In this document: positions 35,098 to 48,100 of the stretch, in pieces
Numbering within the stretch: the first letter of the stretch is position 1
Layout of the letters: each line of letters begins with the position of its first letter
Assembly (NCBI GenBank): GCA_013399875.1
Contig: VXAZ01008140.1
Location: 248,001 to 312,000, forward strand
Source of the DNA: Gymnorhina tibicen
Lineage: Eukaryota; Chordata; Aves; Passeriformes; Artamidae
Direction: 5' to 3'
DNA length: 64,000 nucleotides
Position numbers and translations under genes: made by a program
Notes under the pieces: model-generated
What the model was told of the DNA's origin: nothing
Database searches by the model: none
Seen by the model: only the letters and a program-made list of their open reading frames with translations

Positions 35098-35563
35098 TGA
35101 AAGGAATAAGGGACTTGTCTTTACAAACAAGCTGTGGGCCTGCTGGTAGATAAAACTAGAACTGAGAGATAAAAGAAACAATGGGAAGGATTCCACTGAT
35201 TGATGAATGGAAAGAGATTTGTCTTTACAAACAAACTGTAGGTCCACTGATAAATGAAATTGGATATTGAGAGATGAAAGAAACAACGGGAAGAACCATA
35301 AATTCCATAAGAATTAAAAATTAAAGGGGGGTTATACAGTAGAAGGGAGTCTTAGGTATTAGGCGTTTCAGGAAGTCTGTACCTCTCAAGTACCTCAGCC
35401 AATGGGGAAAGAGAAAGGGAAATGCAGTCAGGAAACCAGGATAAATAGGAGGCTGCGCCCTCCAAAAATTGGAGAGACCCCAGGGGAATGCCCCATGGCC
35501 TCTCCCTTTATCCGAATAAAGTAACAGGACTCCTCTGGTGTTTGTGGATTAATTTTCCTGACA
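35098..35563 (+). mobile_element. Second solo LTR, different family, opposite orientation
   Basis: A U3-R-U5 arrangement reads on the plus strand: TATA-like GATAAATAG near 35442, then a CCCTTTATCCGAATAAAGTA segment with the polyadenylation signal AATAAA near 35516, and a 3' end TTTTCCTGACA at 35563. Placing the 5' end at TGAAAGGA (35098) gives TG...CA ends and a 4-base direct duplication ATGC at 35094-35097 and 35564-35567, the size usual for gammaretrovirus-like (class I) elements. The 5' boundary is less certain than the 3' one. No coding sequence remains. The U3 region contains a diverged 104-base tandem duplication. Confidence 0.72.
35113..35300 (+). repeat. 104-bp tandem duplication inside the second LTR (U3)
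   Basis: The block starting ACTTGTCTTTACAAACAA at 35113 recurs as ATTTGTCTTTACAAACAA at 35217 and continues in register through GAGAGATRAAAGAAACAAYG to about 35300. Duplicated U3 enhancer blocks are common in retroviral LTRs, and divergence between copies indicates age. Confidence 0.75.
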
Positions 35564-35567
35564 ATGC

Positions 35568-38500
35568 AAAACCCACAGTGATGCTTTTAGGACCTGTAGG
35601 AATAAACTGCTGACTGCAGGAACCTGTTTCACCCTCATATCCTGCCCCCCTCCATGGGGCTGTAGGGATCAGAAAGTCCAAGGGAAGATGGGTAGACCAA
35701 GGCTGGGTGCACTCCATGGCAGACTGGGGCTGTGTGGTGCATGAGGGTCATGGCTATGGGGAAAGCAAGTTCAGGCAGGCTTTTATTTTTTGTATCAAGA
35801 GATGTTGCCTTTGCCTTGGCACTGGACAGCATGCTTGTACCTGCACCTCATGGCACTGACCCCCTGCCAGCAGCCCCATCTCTGCTCCATGCAGGAGTGT
35901 GTTCCTGTGACAAGCTTTGATGGGAGCAGTTCCCCAGCCGGCCCACAGGGTAGACAAAAAGCTTTTGTCACAAGGGGAAGGTCGGAATTAACCCTTCTCT
36001 GCAGCAAACTCCACGACACGTACACCCAGGAAATTTGTCACCTAGCAGCATGGCCCTGTGCCCATCCCATCCCCTCACTGACTCTTTGAGTCACAGGTCG
36101 CATCTGCAGCCCCAGACACAACCAAGAGGCTGATGTAAAACTTCTGAAGAAAGGAGACTGGGAAGCAGAGGCCATCCCAGGAGAAGTGTGGTACCAACAC
36201 CCAGATCCTGTGGTTGCAGCAAACGCTTGGTACTCTCATTTACAAGAGTGATCAAATAAATCTCCTTAAATCTGGAAGAGAGAAAGTAAATGGAATAAAA
36301 GCTAAAACTGAGCGGGCTGGTTATTGAAAACAGCAGTATTATACTTGTTTCTCCTCTCCTGTGCACCAGCTTTTGTCCACTGAATAGCTACAGAATTCAC
36401 TGGCATTATTCCTAATTTTACAATGATTTGGAAGAAGAGGAGACAAAGGCAAGCAAACAAAGCTAATTGCCTTCAGTGTTTTGTTTATCTGGGTTTTGTT
36501 CAGCCAAACAAAGAGGACGTTCAGGTCCAAGCTGACTGTGGAGCCACAGATCTCTTTTGCTTGGCTGGTCTGTTTAAAAACAGTTTGCAATTTTGGCATC
36601 CAGCATCTTCAGCAACTACCACTTGCAACTACTTTCTTGTCTCCATCTGGTCACTGTAGAAACTCTGGTCACTCCAGCCACTATTACTACAGATTAATCA
36701 ACCTTGCAAAGCCCCACCAAAAAAGCAGGAAGTCCTCCATGAGCCAATCCCTTGGTCATAAAAAGAACAAAGCCAGCAGGAGATTAATCACTGGATGCTA
36801 TTTCCAATGCAAAAGTCCTAGCAGGAAAAGTCCCAATTTTAATAACAAAGCTATGCATTGTCACCCATCCATACCAACAGACTTTTGTTCTTGGAGCCAG
36901 GGAAGAACACACTGAGCACAAATGTAAATAATATGGCAGGGAGAGTGTGCTGCTGGCAACACCCCCCAGAACATGGACTAAAGGAACCACAACCAACCAG
37001 TTCTGCCAGCTCTGGTTGTCTTCCAGGCATCTCAGATTTCCCAGCACAGTCTGAGGGAGGCACAGCAGGATTTCCAGGCATCAGGCAGAGGAGAAAAGCA
37101 AGGAAGAGGAGTCTAGGAAGGTAAATCCAGCCTGCTGTGGTTGCTACAGTTTGAACACAGATGTGCCAAGAACTGAGGTCTCCTATACCTGTAAGGCCCT
37201 AAGAGAGATTCTAACAAAAGATCACCAGATGTTAAATGTGCTGGTGAGAAACGGTCATAGGTATCTCCACAGGTCTCTGCAGGTGTGTCTCAGCATTGCA
37301 ACATGGGACTAGAGAGCCTTTAAGGAGCTACACAAAAGAAAAAGGAGATTCCTAACAGTGTCACCTGTCCCAAAGTGCCAAAGCCAGCAGGGTGCAGGGT
37401 TTGGGAACAGCCTGTGGTGATGCAGAGCATCAACAGCTCGGTTTGGTCCTTACATTTTCTCAAACAGGGAGCAGTGGTGCAGGATCTGTTCTCTGTTACT
37501 AATCCTTAGAAGTCTGCAAGAATAGAAGTTTCGTAAAGCTCTGGACTGTGTGTAACACCATCTTATTCAGAGGAAAAAAAAGTATTGGCAGTAATTTGTA
37601 TTTCTAGAAGGAAAAATTAAAAGGTCAAGTTTGAGAACCTTGCTGTTCAAGGCTCACTGCCTTGAACACTTTCCTCAAAATGATTTAATGCTTCAAGTTA
37701 CATTGGGATCTCAGGAATAATTTGTAAAAGTTAGGCTCCTGGACGCTTTTATGTTTCTAGAGTACCACAGGCTGCCCTGTGACATGAAATGAAGGATGCA
37801 TTCGGATGAACTTTGTGCAGTGTCCAGGACAGACAAGAAAAGGTGCCTGACCAGCTCAAGGCTTGTTGCTCAGTTACCAGAGCTGTTACAGTGCTGACTC
37901 TACAGGAATTTGCCATTAATCCTTTCAGCTCGACTATAAAAAGACACTTAAAAAAATTTATTTATATTACTATTTTTGTTTGCACAGGCCACTCTCAAGA
38001 GTGGGCTCACAAGGAGAACGGGAAGGTAAGAAACAAGGAGAAGCAAATACAAACAGTTTGTGAGGGACCCTTTGGAAATCAGGCAAGGTTCAAAGCTTTC
38101 TCTTTCAAGTGTTCTTCGCTCTCCTCATATCAGGGAGGGAGCACAGAGGAATTGGGTCACTGAATCCAGGGAAAAGTCAAACAAGCAAATCTCAGCTGAA
38201 ACACCAAAGGCTGGCATGACACGATCCTGTTTCCAAGGGGTGAGTTTCTGCTAAGCTTGACTGAAACGTGAGCAAGACGGGGTTAAATAAACTAAGGGGG
38301 TGGAACACATTAAATCCTGCCCAACTTGCTTTAAATATTGAGGAAAATGAGAAAGAAAAATTGGGTGCAAGGTACTGGATAACCAGGCCCCCATTTTGCA
38401 TTGGGATGGAAGCCAGGAGGGGAAAGGAGAGCAGCAGCCCACTCTAAAGTCATGTTGAACTCAGACCTGCATTTGACAAAGGGCTTTTGGGTCTTTGGTT

Positions 38501-41500
38501 AGTTGTAAGGCTCTTAAACGCCAGCTTTCAGTAATATAGAAGAAATTAAGCTCTTAATCTCAGTTTGTACACAAAGACGGAGGCAGACACACAAATGCCA
38601 AAGACTTTGAAAATGACTGGGTCAAGGTGCTTCCACTTTTGTAGCTCTACTTGTGATCCCAGAAAAAACCCCCCGTTTCAAAAAACACTCCTCATCTGCA
38701 TCCAGAAATTCTCCTATTCATAGGAAAGGGTTTCCCACACCAAAAATTAATAATTAGATACACTAAGATGTTGCCCTTCTTCTCTATTTATCCCTTATTT
38801 TTTCCTTCTGATTGTACATTGATAAAATGATGTTCAGTGTTTGTCAATCAATCATTTGAGATTCCTCCTTTTTCTCTTACATGAAACAGGCACAAAAGCA
38901 TAGTGCTTCAGCACAAGCTAAGGTTACTGTCATTTCCAAGATTGTTGCCAAGGTGATGCTCTCTTCCCTCCTTACAAATTACCCCCCAAACAATTGGATG
39001 CTCCCCTGGTTTGACTGGCGGGAGGGACATGAAGACAGCAACTGCCTTGAAAATGCCTTGGCTGGGTTTGGAAGATCCCTGCTCCTGGCTTTCCTCCCTC
39101 CCTTTAGGCACCAGCCAAACCCAGGCTCTGGAACGAAAGGGACTTTCACATAAAACAGCAAATCCAGCTCAATTTTCCACAGTCTGTGCCTCTGGCTGCC
39201 AGCCTGTGGTGCTACTGCTAGACCTCCCGTGCTGGATGTGCTCCGGGTGTCTGATCCTTGCAAACAGAGCCTGCTGGCAAAAGTAGCAGCATTTCACACT
39301 GTTTCATTCTGGGATAGATCCAGGGGGTCACCCCAGACTATCAGGTGCTCTCACTGCATTTCAGCCTGACACTTCCCAGGTGTTTCCTCAGGATGAGGCT
39401 TGGCAGTTGCAGGATCTGCAAGATTCTTCCTGGTTAGAGCATCTCAGAGAAAGCACTCACAGGGATTTACCAGAGTTCAGAGATCTGATGGCAAGAGACA
39501 TTCACAATGGATTTGGAGGCTCAAAACAGACCTTGCACCTTCTCCCTGGACTTGCAATACCTACAGTTGCTTTACCAGATGCCTCTTCCTCACTTCTGCA
39601 TCGTGTTAACTTATTTTGTATTACTTACATCTTTCCCCCACATCCTTGGAATTGCAATAGATTTATTTATTTTTAACATGCTTTTATATCACACACACCA
39701 ACATAAATTATTAATTTCCTTGGGACATGTATGCATAGAGCGAAGTATATTCCCACTATACTGCACCAAAAGAAGCCTTCTCTCGTCCAAGATCCTTCTG
39801 TTATTCCACACATTAAAGAAACTCCAAGCACCCAACTGGGACCTCTTTGTGCTCAAACTGGACAAGTGCAAAAAAAATGTTTCCAGCACTCAAAACTTTA
39901 CTATTGAAATTCTGAAGAAAAGGAGGGAAAAGAGCCCTGAGGGGACACTAACTTCAGCTCCTCACATAAACCGCATCTTTCACATCCCACCTCACTTCCC
40001 TTCCTTATGGATGAAGCAACCTTAGGAACAACCAAAGACTTGGACAAGCTGAGCAAGCCCTGCATAGCACATTTTTAGTGCACTGAGCAAAAGAAACACT
40101 CATTATAACTTCTTCAGGCCACTCAAATATCACATCACAGTGATTATTACCTGTTTTGACATCAGTATGTCAGGCTTTACACACATCAGCCATGTGCTGA
40201 AGGGAAAAAGTTCCCACAAATCTGCCTATTTATTTTTGGAAAGGGCCTGACAGAACTATCAGCTTCTATCTTTGACCCACTCTCCTGGGGAAAATCTTAT
40301 TCGTGGTAACCAGAATATTTGAAGAACACCAACAAAGAAGAAAACAAAACCACTAAAATATAAAGCCACAATTCATTCCAGCATCACAGAAGTTCTGGTG
40401 CTGGGGAGAGCAGGAATGCTACAAAGCTGCAGGCAGTCACTGCACTTTCTGCAGAGCTTGTGATGGAGCTCGTGGCTTAACCATAGGTTCACTTATTGTG
40501 GAGAGAAGCATGGAGCTCATCCATGGTTCCTTGCCCTTTTCACATTCCTCCCTCCCTGTTCCAAACTAGGGAGTTTCTTCTCACTCAGCAGAAATTAGAC
40601 TGGCTTGCTTTTAAAAAAAATAGGCAATTATGAACCATTGCTTTTGCTTCTTGCGTGCCAGGTGAGAACAAGAGTAGAAAGCAGAGAGGTAGAGTTGGAG
40701 AAGTACAGGAGTTTCCAGGGCATCCAGCTTCCACAGCTAGCAAAGGTGTCACTGGCAAGCACCAGGACTTCTTCCCTGCATAGCCCCTTTTCCAGGTTCA
40801 GTTACCTGTTCCTGTAGCAGTCAGAGAGCAGCAGGCTCCCTCCCGTCTTTGCCTGGAAGAGGAGGGGGACATGGAAGCCCCCTGCAAGGCTCTTGTCCCT
40901 GTCTCCTGCTCCCTGACCCCTGGGGATGCTGGAGCACCCATCAGGCTTTTTCTGATCCAAGTGGGGAAAAGCTCTTTCCATTCTTGGTGCAGAGGAGGAA
41001 AGAACTTCTGGTGCTGCCAGCACTGCTCTCCAATACAACTCCTCTGTGGTGTGTGGAGTGTCCAAAGCTGCAGTTTTAAGGATATATAGGGGGGTTTTAC
41101 ACCCTAATGAAGGTGAGGAAGCAGCACAGTCCAAGGAGAAAGAGGAGTGGAGAAAGCCAGGATCTCATCCAACTTTCCATTTTAGAAAAGCAGAACACCA
41201 TATTTCTCCTTGAAGGACACAGGGGGATAAAGGTGTTTGTGAACTTTGAGATATAATCAGCAATTTTGAAAATAACCAAAAAACAAAGACAATAACTCAA
41301 TCCACAGGAAAGTACCAGCTTGCTCAGGGGTATTTTGAAGTACTTAAGCAACTGTAAAAACTCTGTAGAGTTCTAGGTTCTTCACTAGAAAGCTTCACTC
41401 TTATCCCAGAAATCTAATTCCATCCTTAAACTGCAAAAATATGAACCTGTCTTTAATTATAAAGGACTGTCTCTTGTTAGCAGTTGGTCCTAAACTTGCC

Positions 41501-41885
41501 ACGAACCAGAAAGGATTAAAACATTGGAGAAAAAAAAAAAAGGCAAAATACCCCAAAGGATTATTTGATGGTCCTGTCTTATATTTCATTACTTTAGCAG
41601 ACTTAACTAAGTCTTCAGGCAAAAGGAAGTGTTTTAGGATTCCTCCTCTATTCCCTACGAAGGAGAACTGGACATGCTCTCACTTTGCCAAGACCTCATT
41701 TTCTGCCTTTTCTCCCATCTGCAACCACTCTGCACCACGACAGAGGCAGCCCGGGCTCTGCTGGGGAGCAAGGGGACATCCAGAGTGACACAAAGGCTCC
41801 CAGGTCCTCGTGGATAATTAAGCTTTAGCCATGGGTGTCCCCTTGTGCCTTGGTGAGTAAATCAGCACAACCGAGGGAGTCAAAC
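35568..41885. other. Intergenic sequence, no exon recognised
   Basis: Only short frames occur, none with a recognisable domain or a convincing exon structure. No CR1 tail or LTR was spotted in this stretch. The function is unknown. Confidence 0.45.
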
Positions 41886-41945
41886 AGAATCATGGAGTGG
41901 TTTGGGTTAGAATGAACCTTAAAGCTCACCTCATTTCCCCTTCAG
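41886..41945 (-). mobile_element. CR1 LINE extreme 3' end, minus orientation
   Basis: AGAATCATGGAGTGGTTTGG, GTTAGAATGAACCTTAAAGC is the reverse complement of the CR1 terminal tail. It lies immediately before a plus-oriented CR1 tail, so two CR1 ends form a broken inverted pair. Confidence 0.75.
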
Positions 41946-41974
41946 AGAGAAAACGGAATATCCTGGGAGGTTGG

Positions 41975-42115
41975 ACTTAATGACCAAGGCCAGGTCAGAT
42001 GGGGCTTGGAGCACCCTGGTCTAGTGGAAGATGTCCCTGCCCATGGTGGGGGGGTCAGAACTGGATGCGTTTTAAGGTCCCCCCAGCCCAAATCATTCCA
42101 CAATTCTGTGATCCA
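41975..42115 (+). mobile_element. CR1 LINE 3' fragment
   Basis: AGGCCAGGTCAGATGGGGCT, CCCTGGTCTAGTGGAAGATG, TCCCTGCCCATGGTGG, TTTTAAGGTCCCCCCAGCCC and a terminal CACAATTCTGTGATCC mark the CR1 3' end in plus orientation. Confidence 0.85.
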
Positions 42116-45100
42116 GCTGCACCATGACTGATGCACACATCGGGGTGAAGATGAGCCATGTCCGCCCTCAGTCAGTGGCAGGACTGCACGAAGGCTGTGC
42201 CTTTCTACCTCTCTGTCAGCAGCATCATTGAAGCTCTGGCATTTTGGCACAACTAAAGATGGATTTTTCCGCTTCCACCACTTGGCAGCTCATTGCTGGG
42301 GGCTATTTGTCTCTCTTCTGCTATTTGTGCTGCAGAAGGCCAGACCTATCACTCCTAATCTGTGCTGCTCTGAATCTCAAGGCAGAAAGGGGCAGAGTCA
42401 CTCTGTGTCTCTGAATCCAACAACAGTCACTTCACTGCTGAGCCTCAATCAATACTTTAATGGGCCTAATTTTCCAGCTTTTGATCAAAATGCCTTTAGA
42501 GCAGCACATCTTCAGATACTGCCTCTGGCATTCCAAAATAAGCAGAAAGAACAAGATAACTTTTGTGAGGCTTCTCTCCCTACAATCTATAGCTGAATCT
42601 ACACAAGCCCGTTTTAGTTTCTCCTTAACCCAGTCTAGTACGTGAGGGTTGAACAAAACTGGATGTGAAATGGCTCCCAACTTCTCAGTTTGCTTATTAT
42701 CTTTTTGGAAAAGCATGACAGTTTCTTCATCTTTGAAAAGATGAATGGATATTTTGTCTCTGGAACCCACCCCACAGCATGCAGATTCGACATTTGAAGT
42801 CCAAGCTAAATTTAGTTGTGAACAATTATACAAGTCAAAGGGTTTGGCCTTGGGACTTCAGTGAAGGCACCAAAAATATAGAAACACTCTAAACCTCCCA
42901 AAACCATTCTCCTGGTGTTTGAATCCCTCAAATCAGGGAAAAATCAGGGACAAATCAGGGAAACAGTGTCAGGAAATTTTAGGTTGTTTTTATAATTCAT
43001 TCAATATTAACCAAACAAGCTTCTTTTAAGCCATTGCTAAAAAAATAGTATTTTTTCAAGAATCACCTACAAAGGTTAACTCTGTTGAATACAGATATTA
43101 AAGTGTAGTTATTTCTCTCTCATTGCCAAAGTTACCACGTGGTTTTGGCTGCTTTAGGACTTGGAAGAACCTTACCAGGTTTCATTGCTTTGGTGCAAAA
43201 GGTACAGCGAGAAGTTTTGGGAAACTAGTTCCAAGATCCTTTCAGTCAATACCACCATCCTACAGGATAAACTGCTTCCCCTTCAGAAACGTGGAAATGC
43301 CAATGGTAAAGATTCCCAGTGGTTTGCACCAGGTTTGTGGCACAGTCAGGCTGTTCTTGCAGCCAACACCAGTGCTGAGAACAGACAATACTTGGGGTAC
43401 CATAAAGGCCCAAGTACTTCAAGTTGAACCAAAACTTTCTGACCAATTTTCAAAGTTTGTTTCAGAAAAAAATCTGAAATGAAAAAAGGTAATGCATCAG
43501 TGTGCAAAGGCTGGGGAAAATGTCTTGGGTTCGCTTCAACTTTTTCTTCTCCAGCTAAAAAGCACTTAGAGTTGAGCATGATTCACAAATACCTTTGGTT
43601 GACCTAAAGTGAAAAACTTTTAGCATGTAAATAATTCATCTAGAACTCCTTGCCCAGTCTGAAATTACATCTCCAGAGTTATTTTTCACAGTGCAGGTGG
43701 ACAAGCAGCAAGGAAGCAGCACCTGTGGGGGTTATTTACTTCCTACACACAAGACTCTGGACCTGCATCAGCAACAATATCATTTCCCTGGTGCTTTGGC
43801 TTCAGGTTAAGGTCAATTCCTGAAGCAAAGCTGATGCCTGAAGCACCCAGAATTCACATTTATTTGCATCTCTCCTGTTTGGTGAGGACATCAAAGCCAC
43901 TCAAGAAATCCATATCACAGGTTCCCCTTCCACAAAGGAGCAAACCATGTTCTGATATTTGCTCTTACTCCCCAGAAGAGCAACATCAGCTCAGGAGACT
44001 GGGGCATCAAAGGGGTGACAGGATTGTTCACACATTAACAGTTGAGTACTTTGAAGCAATTTTGGAGATGTACACATGGATTTCTGGTCCTCAGTAAAAT
44101 TAATGAAAGGTTTGTATTCAAATGCCAATGCTGCCTCAGAAACCTCACTCATCATGGCTCAGAAGTTGCCTCTGTCATACAAAACCTCTCAGGATGATTT
44201 ACAAAGTTGTACATGAGTTAGTTATATTTCAAGTCAAACTTATTATCTAAGGTTAAATTACATATTGGAGGGAAAAAAGAGGAAGAAAAGGCTTCAGGAC
44301 AGACAGATGGAGCAGAGTCACTAAAGGGGAGTGCAGTATTTTAGGGGCTGAGGCATCAGTAGCACATGGGCTTAAGAAAGCAAAGAGCACAAAAACAGCT
44401 GGACTGAGCACAGCAGAGACAGCAGGGACTCCTCAGATCCCAGTGCTCAGATTTTGTTTTAAAGTTCACAGAGCCAAAAAAGAAAAGAAACAGCAGCAGA
44501 AGTAGTGCAGCCAAGCCCTCTCACACTCAGGCGCAGAAAGTGCATCTCCAAAGACTTCTATTAACCTCATATTTTGCACACACACAAGCCCCATTCCTCC
44601 CCTTCATACGATCGTATTTTCACAGTAATCATCTCTCTGACTCTGTTGTGAAAAGCTCCTACTTCGCACCAGGCTCCTGCTCCCAGCAGAGTGGAATGGG
44701 AGTGAAATGAATCCTGAGCAGTCAGGCTCCAAAGACTGCCATTACCTAATACTGTACCATTACACAAATGTATTTGTTAGGAATGTTCCAAGGTTTTGGG
44801 AAAAGGCTTACAACAGCTTGCAGTGTTCCCATGCCCACCACAAACACTGCCTTTATCCGTGGTGTAACCACGTTTGCACTCCTACATGGAAAAGATGGGG
44901 AATTACAGCGAACCTCAGAAATGTTGAGGAAAGATTCCTTCAAACTCTGAAAAGACTGACTTATTATGTTATTACAATTCCCTGGAAATTACTACGTAGT
45001 CATCACTAGAGCATAAAATTTCATCAGCAGCCTCTGAAACATTCCTGCATATGGATTCCAGGAGAAGCTTAAAAAAGCCTCATATGCACAGAGGATCACA

Positions 45101-48100
45101 GCAAACCTCTTGTCCATCTACAGCATCAGAGTGCACATCTGGCAACACATAACTTTTTGATTGCAGCCACCCATTAAATGGATTTTTGATTAGCCATGTT
45201 GTTTAAACCAACCACAAACCTTTACAGCAAACCCTGGGCTGCCAGGCAAAGGGTCAGTCCCAAGGCTCAGCCAGCTTCACAAAATTCTTCCACTGGTTCT
45301 GGGCTGAAGTTCAAGTGAACCTCTAGATAGGGAGATGGGTTTCAGTTTAGAATTGGCAACCCTGCCTGATTTTATCAAAAGTCTCATGATGCTGGCATAT
45401 TGCTGAAAACCCAGGTCTTGGAATCTTGTGCAAGAAATTTGACTTCTGCTTAAAAACCCCAAAAACCTCTCTTCCATGTAAGTGTCCTGCAGACCTGAGA
45501 CATGAGTTCTACATAATTCTCCTTCAGAAGTCAGAGGAAAGAATGATACATGACGTATCATTTAAGTGTCCTTGGTTTTGGGAAATGTATTGATGACTTT
45601 ATTTAAACATCTGGTATTAACAGTGTGTTTCTGGAATCATTACATGAAAATTTTCTTTCAAAACCCTGACTTTAACTTGTTTGCTTTGAAATTCTGGATA
45701 TATTAATGTAAAGGAAAATGCAAAAGGAGAAAAGGGGAAATGAAACAGTGGCAAACATTCAAATATTTTTTAAAGCAGAATGAACTATTTTCTCTCTATA
45801 ACACACTGCTGCACTTATGATGCTGTGGGCTGAGATATTCCTGAGTGACCTACAGCCTCTAGAATGTGATAAGTTGAGCAGGACCTTGGAGTAAATCATC
45901 TTAAAGCCCTAGTCAATGACTTGCTTTAAAGCTGCAGACTGACTCCAAATAATCCCACAAAATCTGCACCAGCCACCATACCTGAAGCCAATTTATGAAC
46001 AGTGACTATAATTTAGGGCCCAACAGAGCTGTACCTGTGATCCCTCTCTGGCTTCTCCACAGCACTTACTTTCCAGCACTGGTTTTATCTTTCCCTTTTC
46101 ATCCTTCCCCATCTTCCCCTCCCTCCTCACACAGTGGCTCTTTCATCTGCTCTCAGTAGGTGCTGCTCTACGTAATTAATTGAGGACTTAACAAGTGCAC
46201 TTTCTAATTAAAGTAAATAAGCCTGTACTCAGAACAGTGGCTCAGTGTTACCCAGCCCTCCTTCCTCAGGAACAGGATATTATGGGCTCCACCTCCTCAG
46301 TGGCAAGTTAATGTATTAAACTAATAGAGCAGAAAAAAAAAAAAAAAAAAAGTCTCTTAAAGTATCATTTAGAAAAATTATTCTAAAACAAAGCAATTTC
46401 CAGCCTTGGGTCTCTGCACTCAATGCAATCAATATTATTTGGCAGAGATTCAGACTTTAGGAAGAGGAAAAACAAAAAGCCATAGACCTCATTTTCAAAC
46501 CCAAATTCCTGTATGGTGCTTCCAGTGCTCCTGGATGGACTGGGAGGAGGCTGGAGGAAGAGTCTGGGGAACAGAATCACAGTGGGGTATTTCTGTTACC
46601 TCCTGTAGTGCCTAAATGAGTAAATCTGTCCCAAAATAACACCCAATATTAAGACTTTCCTCCTTCTTTAGGGTTGCTTCTGTGCCATGAATCTGAGAAG
46701 AAAATTTAGAGGGGTTGTTTGGAAAATTCCCATCTGTCCTCACCCTTGATCTGTATCTGAAATTTTATGTGGGTCTCCACCTCTGTTGTTAAACTTGTGA
46801 TGATATCCTTAATGTACAAATGACTCAAAACAGATGCATGTAAAATAAAACTGGTTATTAATCCCACCACTTCCACTAGGTTAAGCAAGGACATTCACTG
46901 TCTCTTATGGAATAGGTCAGACTATGGAAGCATTTGCAAAAGCTGTGCTCAGCTGAAGGAGAAAATCTGAAGCAAGAGAGAATAGAGAGGCCAAATACAG
47001 CAGGCAATGTTCTGTCAGGGAGGAAAACCACTTTTTCTTATGCCCCCCTCCAGTGTAACCAGTTAAATGCAGCAACAGGAGTTTGGGGATGGTGGTGGTA
47101 CTTGAAGGCTCCACCTGCAATGGGAACAGCACCATCTGCAGTTCTAGCCTGTGAAAACCCAGGCAAAAGGTAGATTTCCAAAACAAATCAAGTTAGACAC
47201 CATCTTCTTCTACTACTGAAGAACTTTCTGTAGCAGTAAGGATGAAACCAAAATCCCAAGGATTTCACAGTATTCTATGAATGGTCAAAAGTGTTTCCGA
47301 ATAAGCATTTGAATTTTTGTCAATTTGTTTCCACAGATGGGCTGGGAGCAAAACTGTGTTAATTTAGGCCTTAAGTACCTGAAGATCATTAAGTCAAAGG
47401 GAAGCTTTGTGTCTTTCCTTGGATCTTGGATGAGCCTACAGGTTTCAATAGCCTGGACAGGAAGAACTAATAGGAAAGAGGGAATAGAGGTGTATAGAGC
47501 AAAGAGGAGTGTGAAAAGAACTGCATTTTGCATGAAATTATTCTCTGCTTCTTGTAAGCTCCTGGCTTTGAGTAGTTATTCCAGAAATAAAGATTTGTTT
47601 GTGTTCTTCACAGTGTCTCCCTGTTGTGGAGACCAGACAGAAAGCCAAACAAAATTGTGCTCTTCTCACTGCATTTCCTTCAGCCATAAACACCTTAATT
47701 TATGTATATTTAAATTAAAAAAAAAAAAGAAAGAAAAGCAAACAAAAAAGCCAGTAAAGTGCAGTTTAAATCTTATTTAGCTATATGCAAAAATCAGCTG
47801 GAGCCCAGGCAGAACAACTGGGCAGATCCCGGCTTCAAGCTCTAGTCTTTAATATTAATTTTATCTCAAAATTCTTGTGTGCTTGGTTTTGCAAAAAAAG
47901 TAAGAAAAAGAGATGCCTCAAAAATTGGTTGGAGTTTGGAACAGCACAGCTGTCAGAGCTTATTTTTCTGCCAGCCAGAGCCCTTGGTATAACTCTTTCC
48001 CCCATATGCCACATGGCCTGGGCATTGTTATCAACAGTTGGCAGCACAGATGTGTCCACTAAAATAAACACAATTTGTTTAATATTATTTTTAAGAAATC

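Noticed and set aside
33754..35563. One provirus bounded by two LTRs
   Set aside because: The two LTRs differ in sequence, orientation and target-duplication length, and no retroviral coding sequence lies between them.
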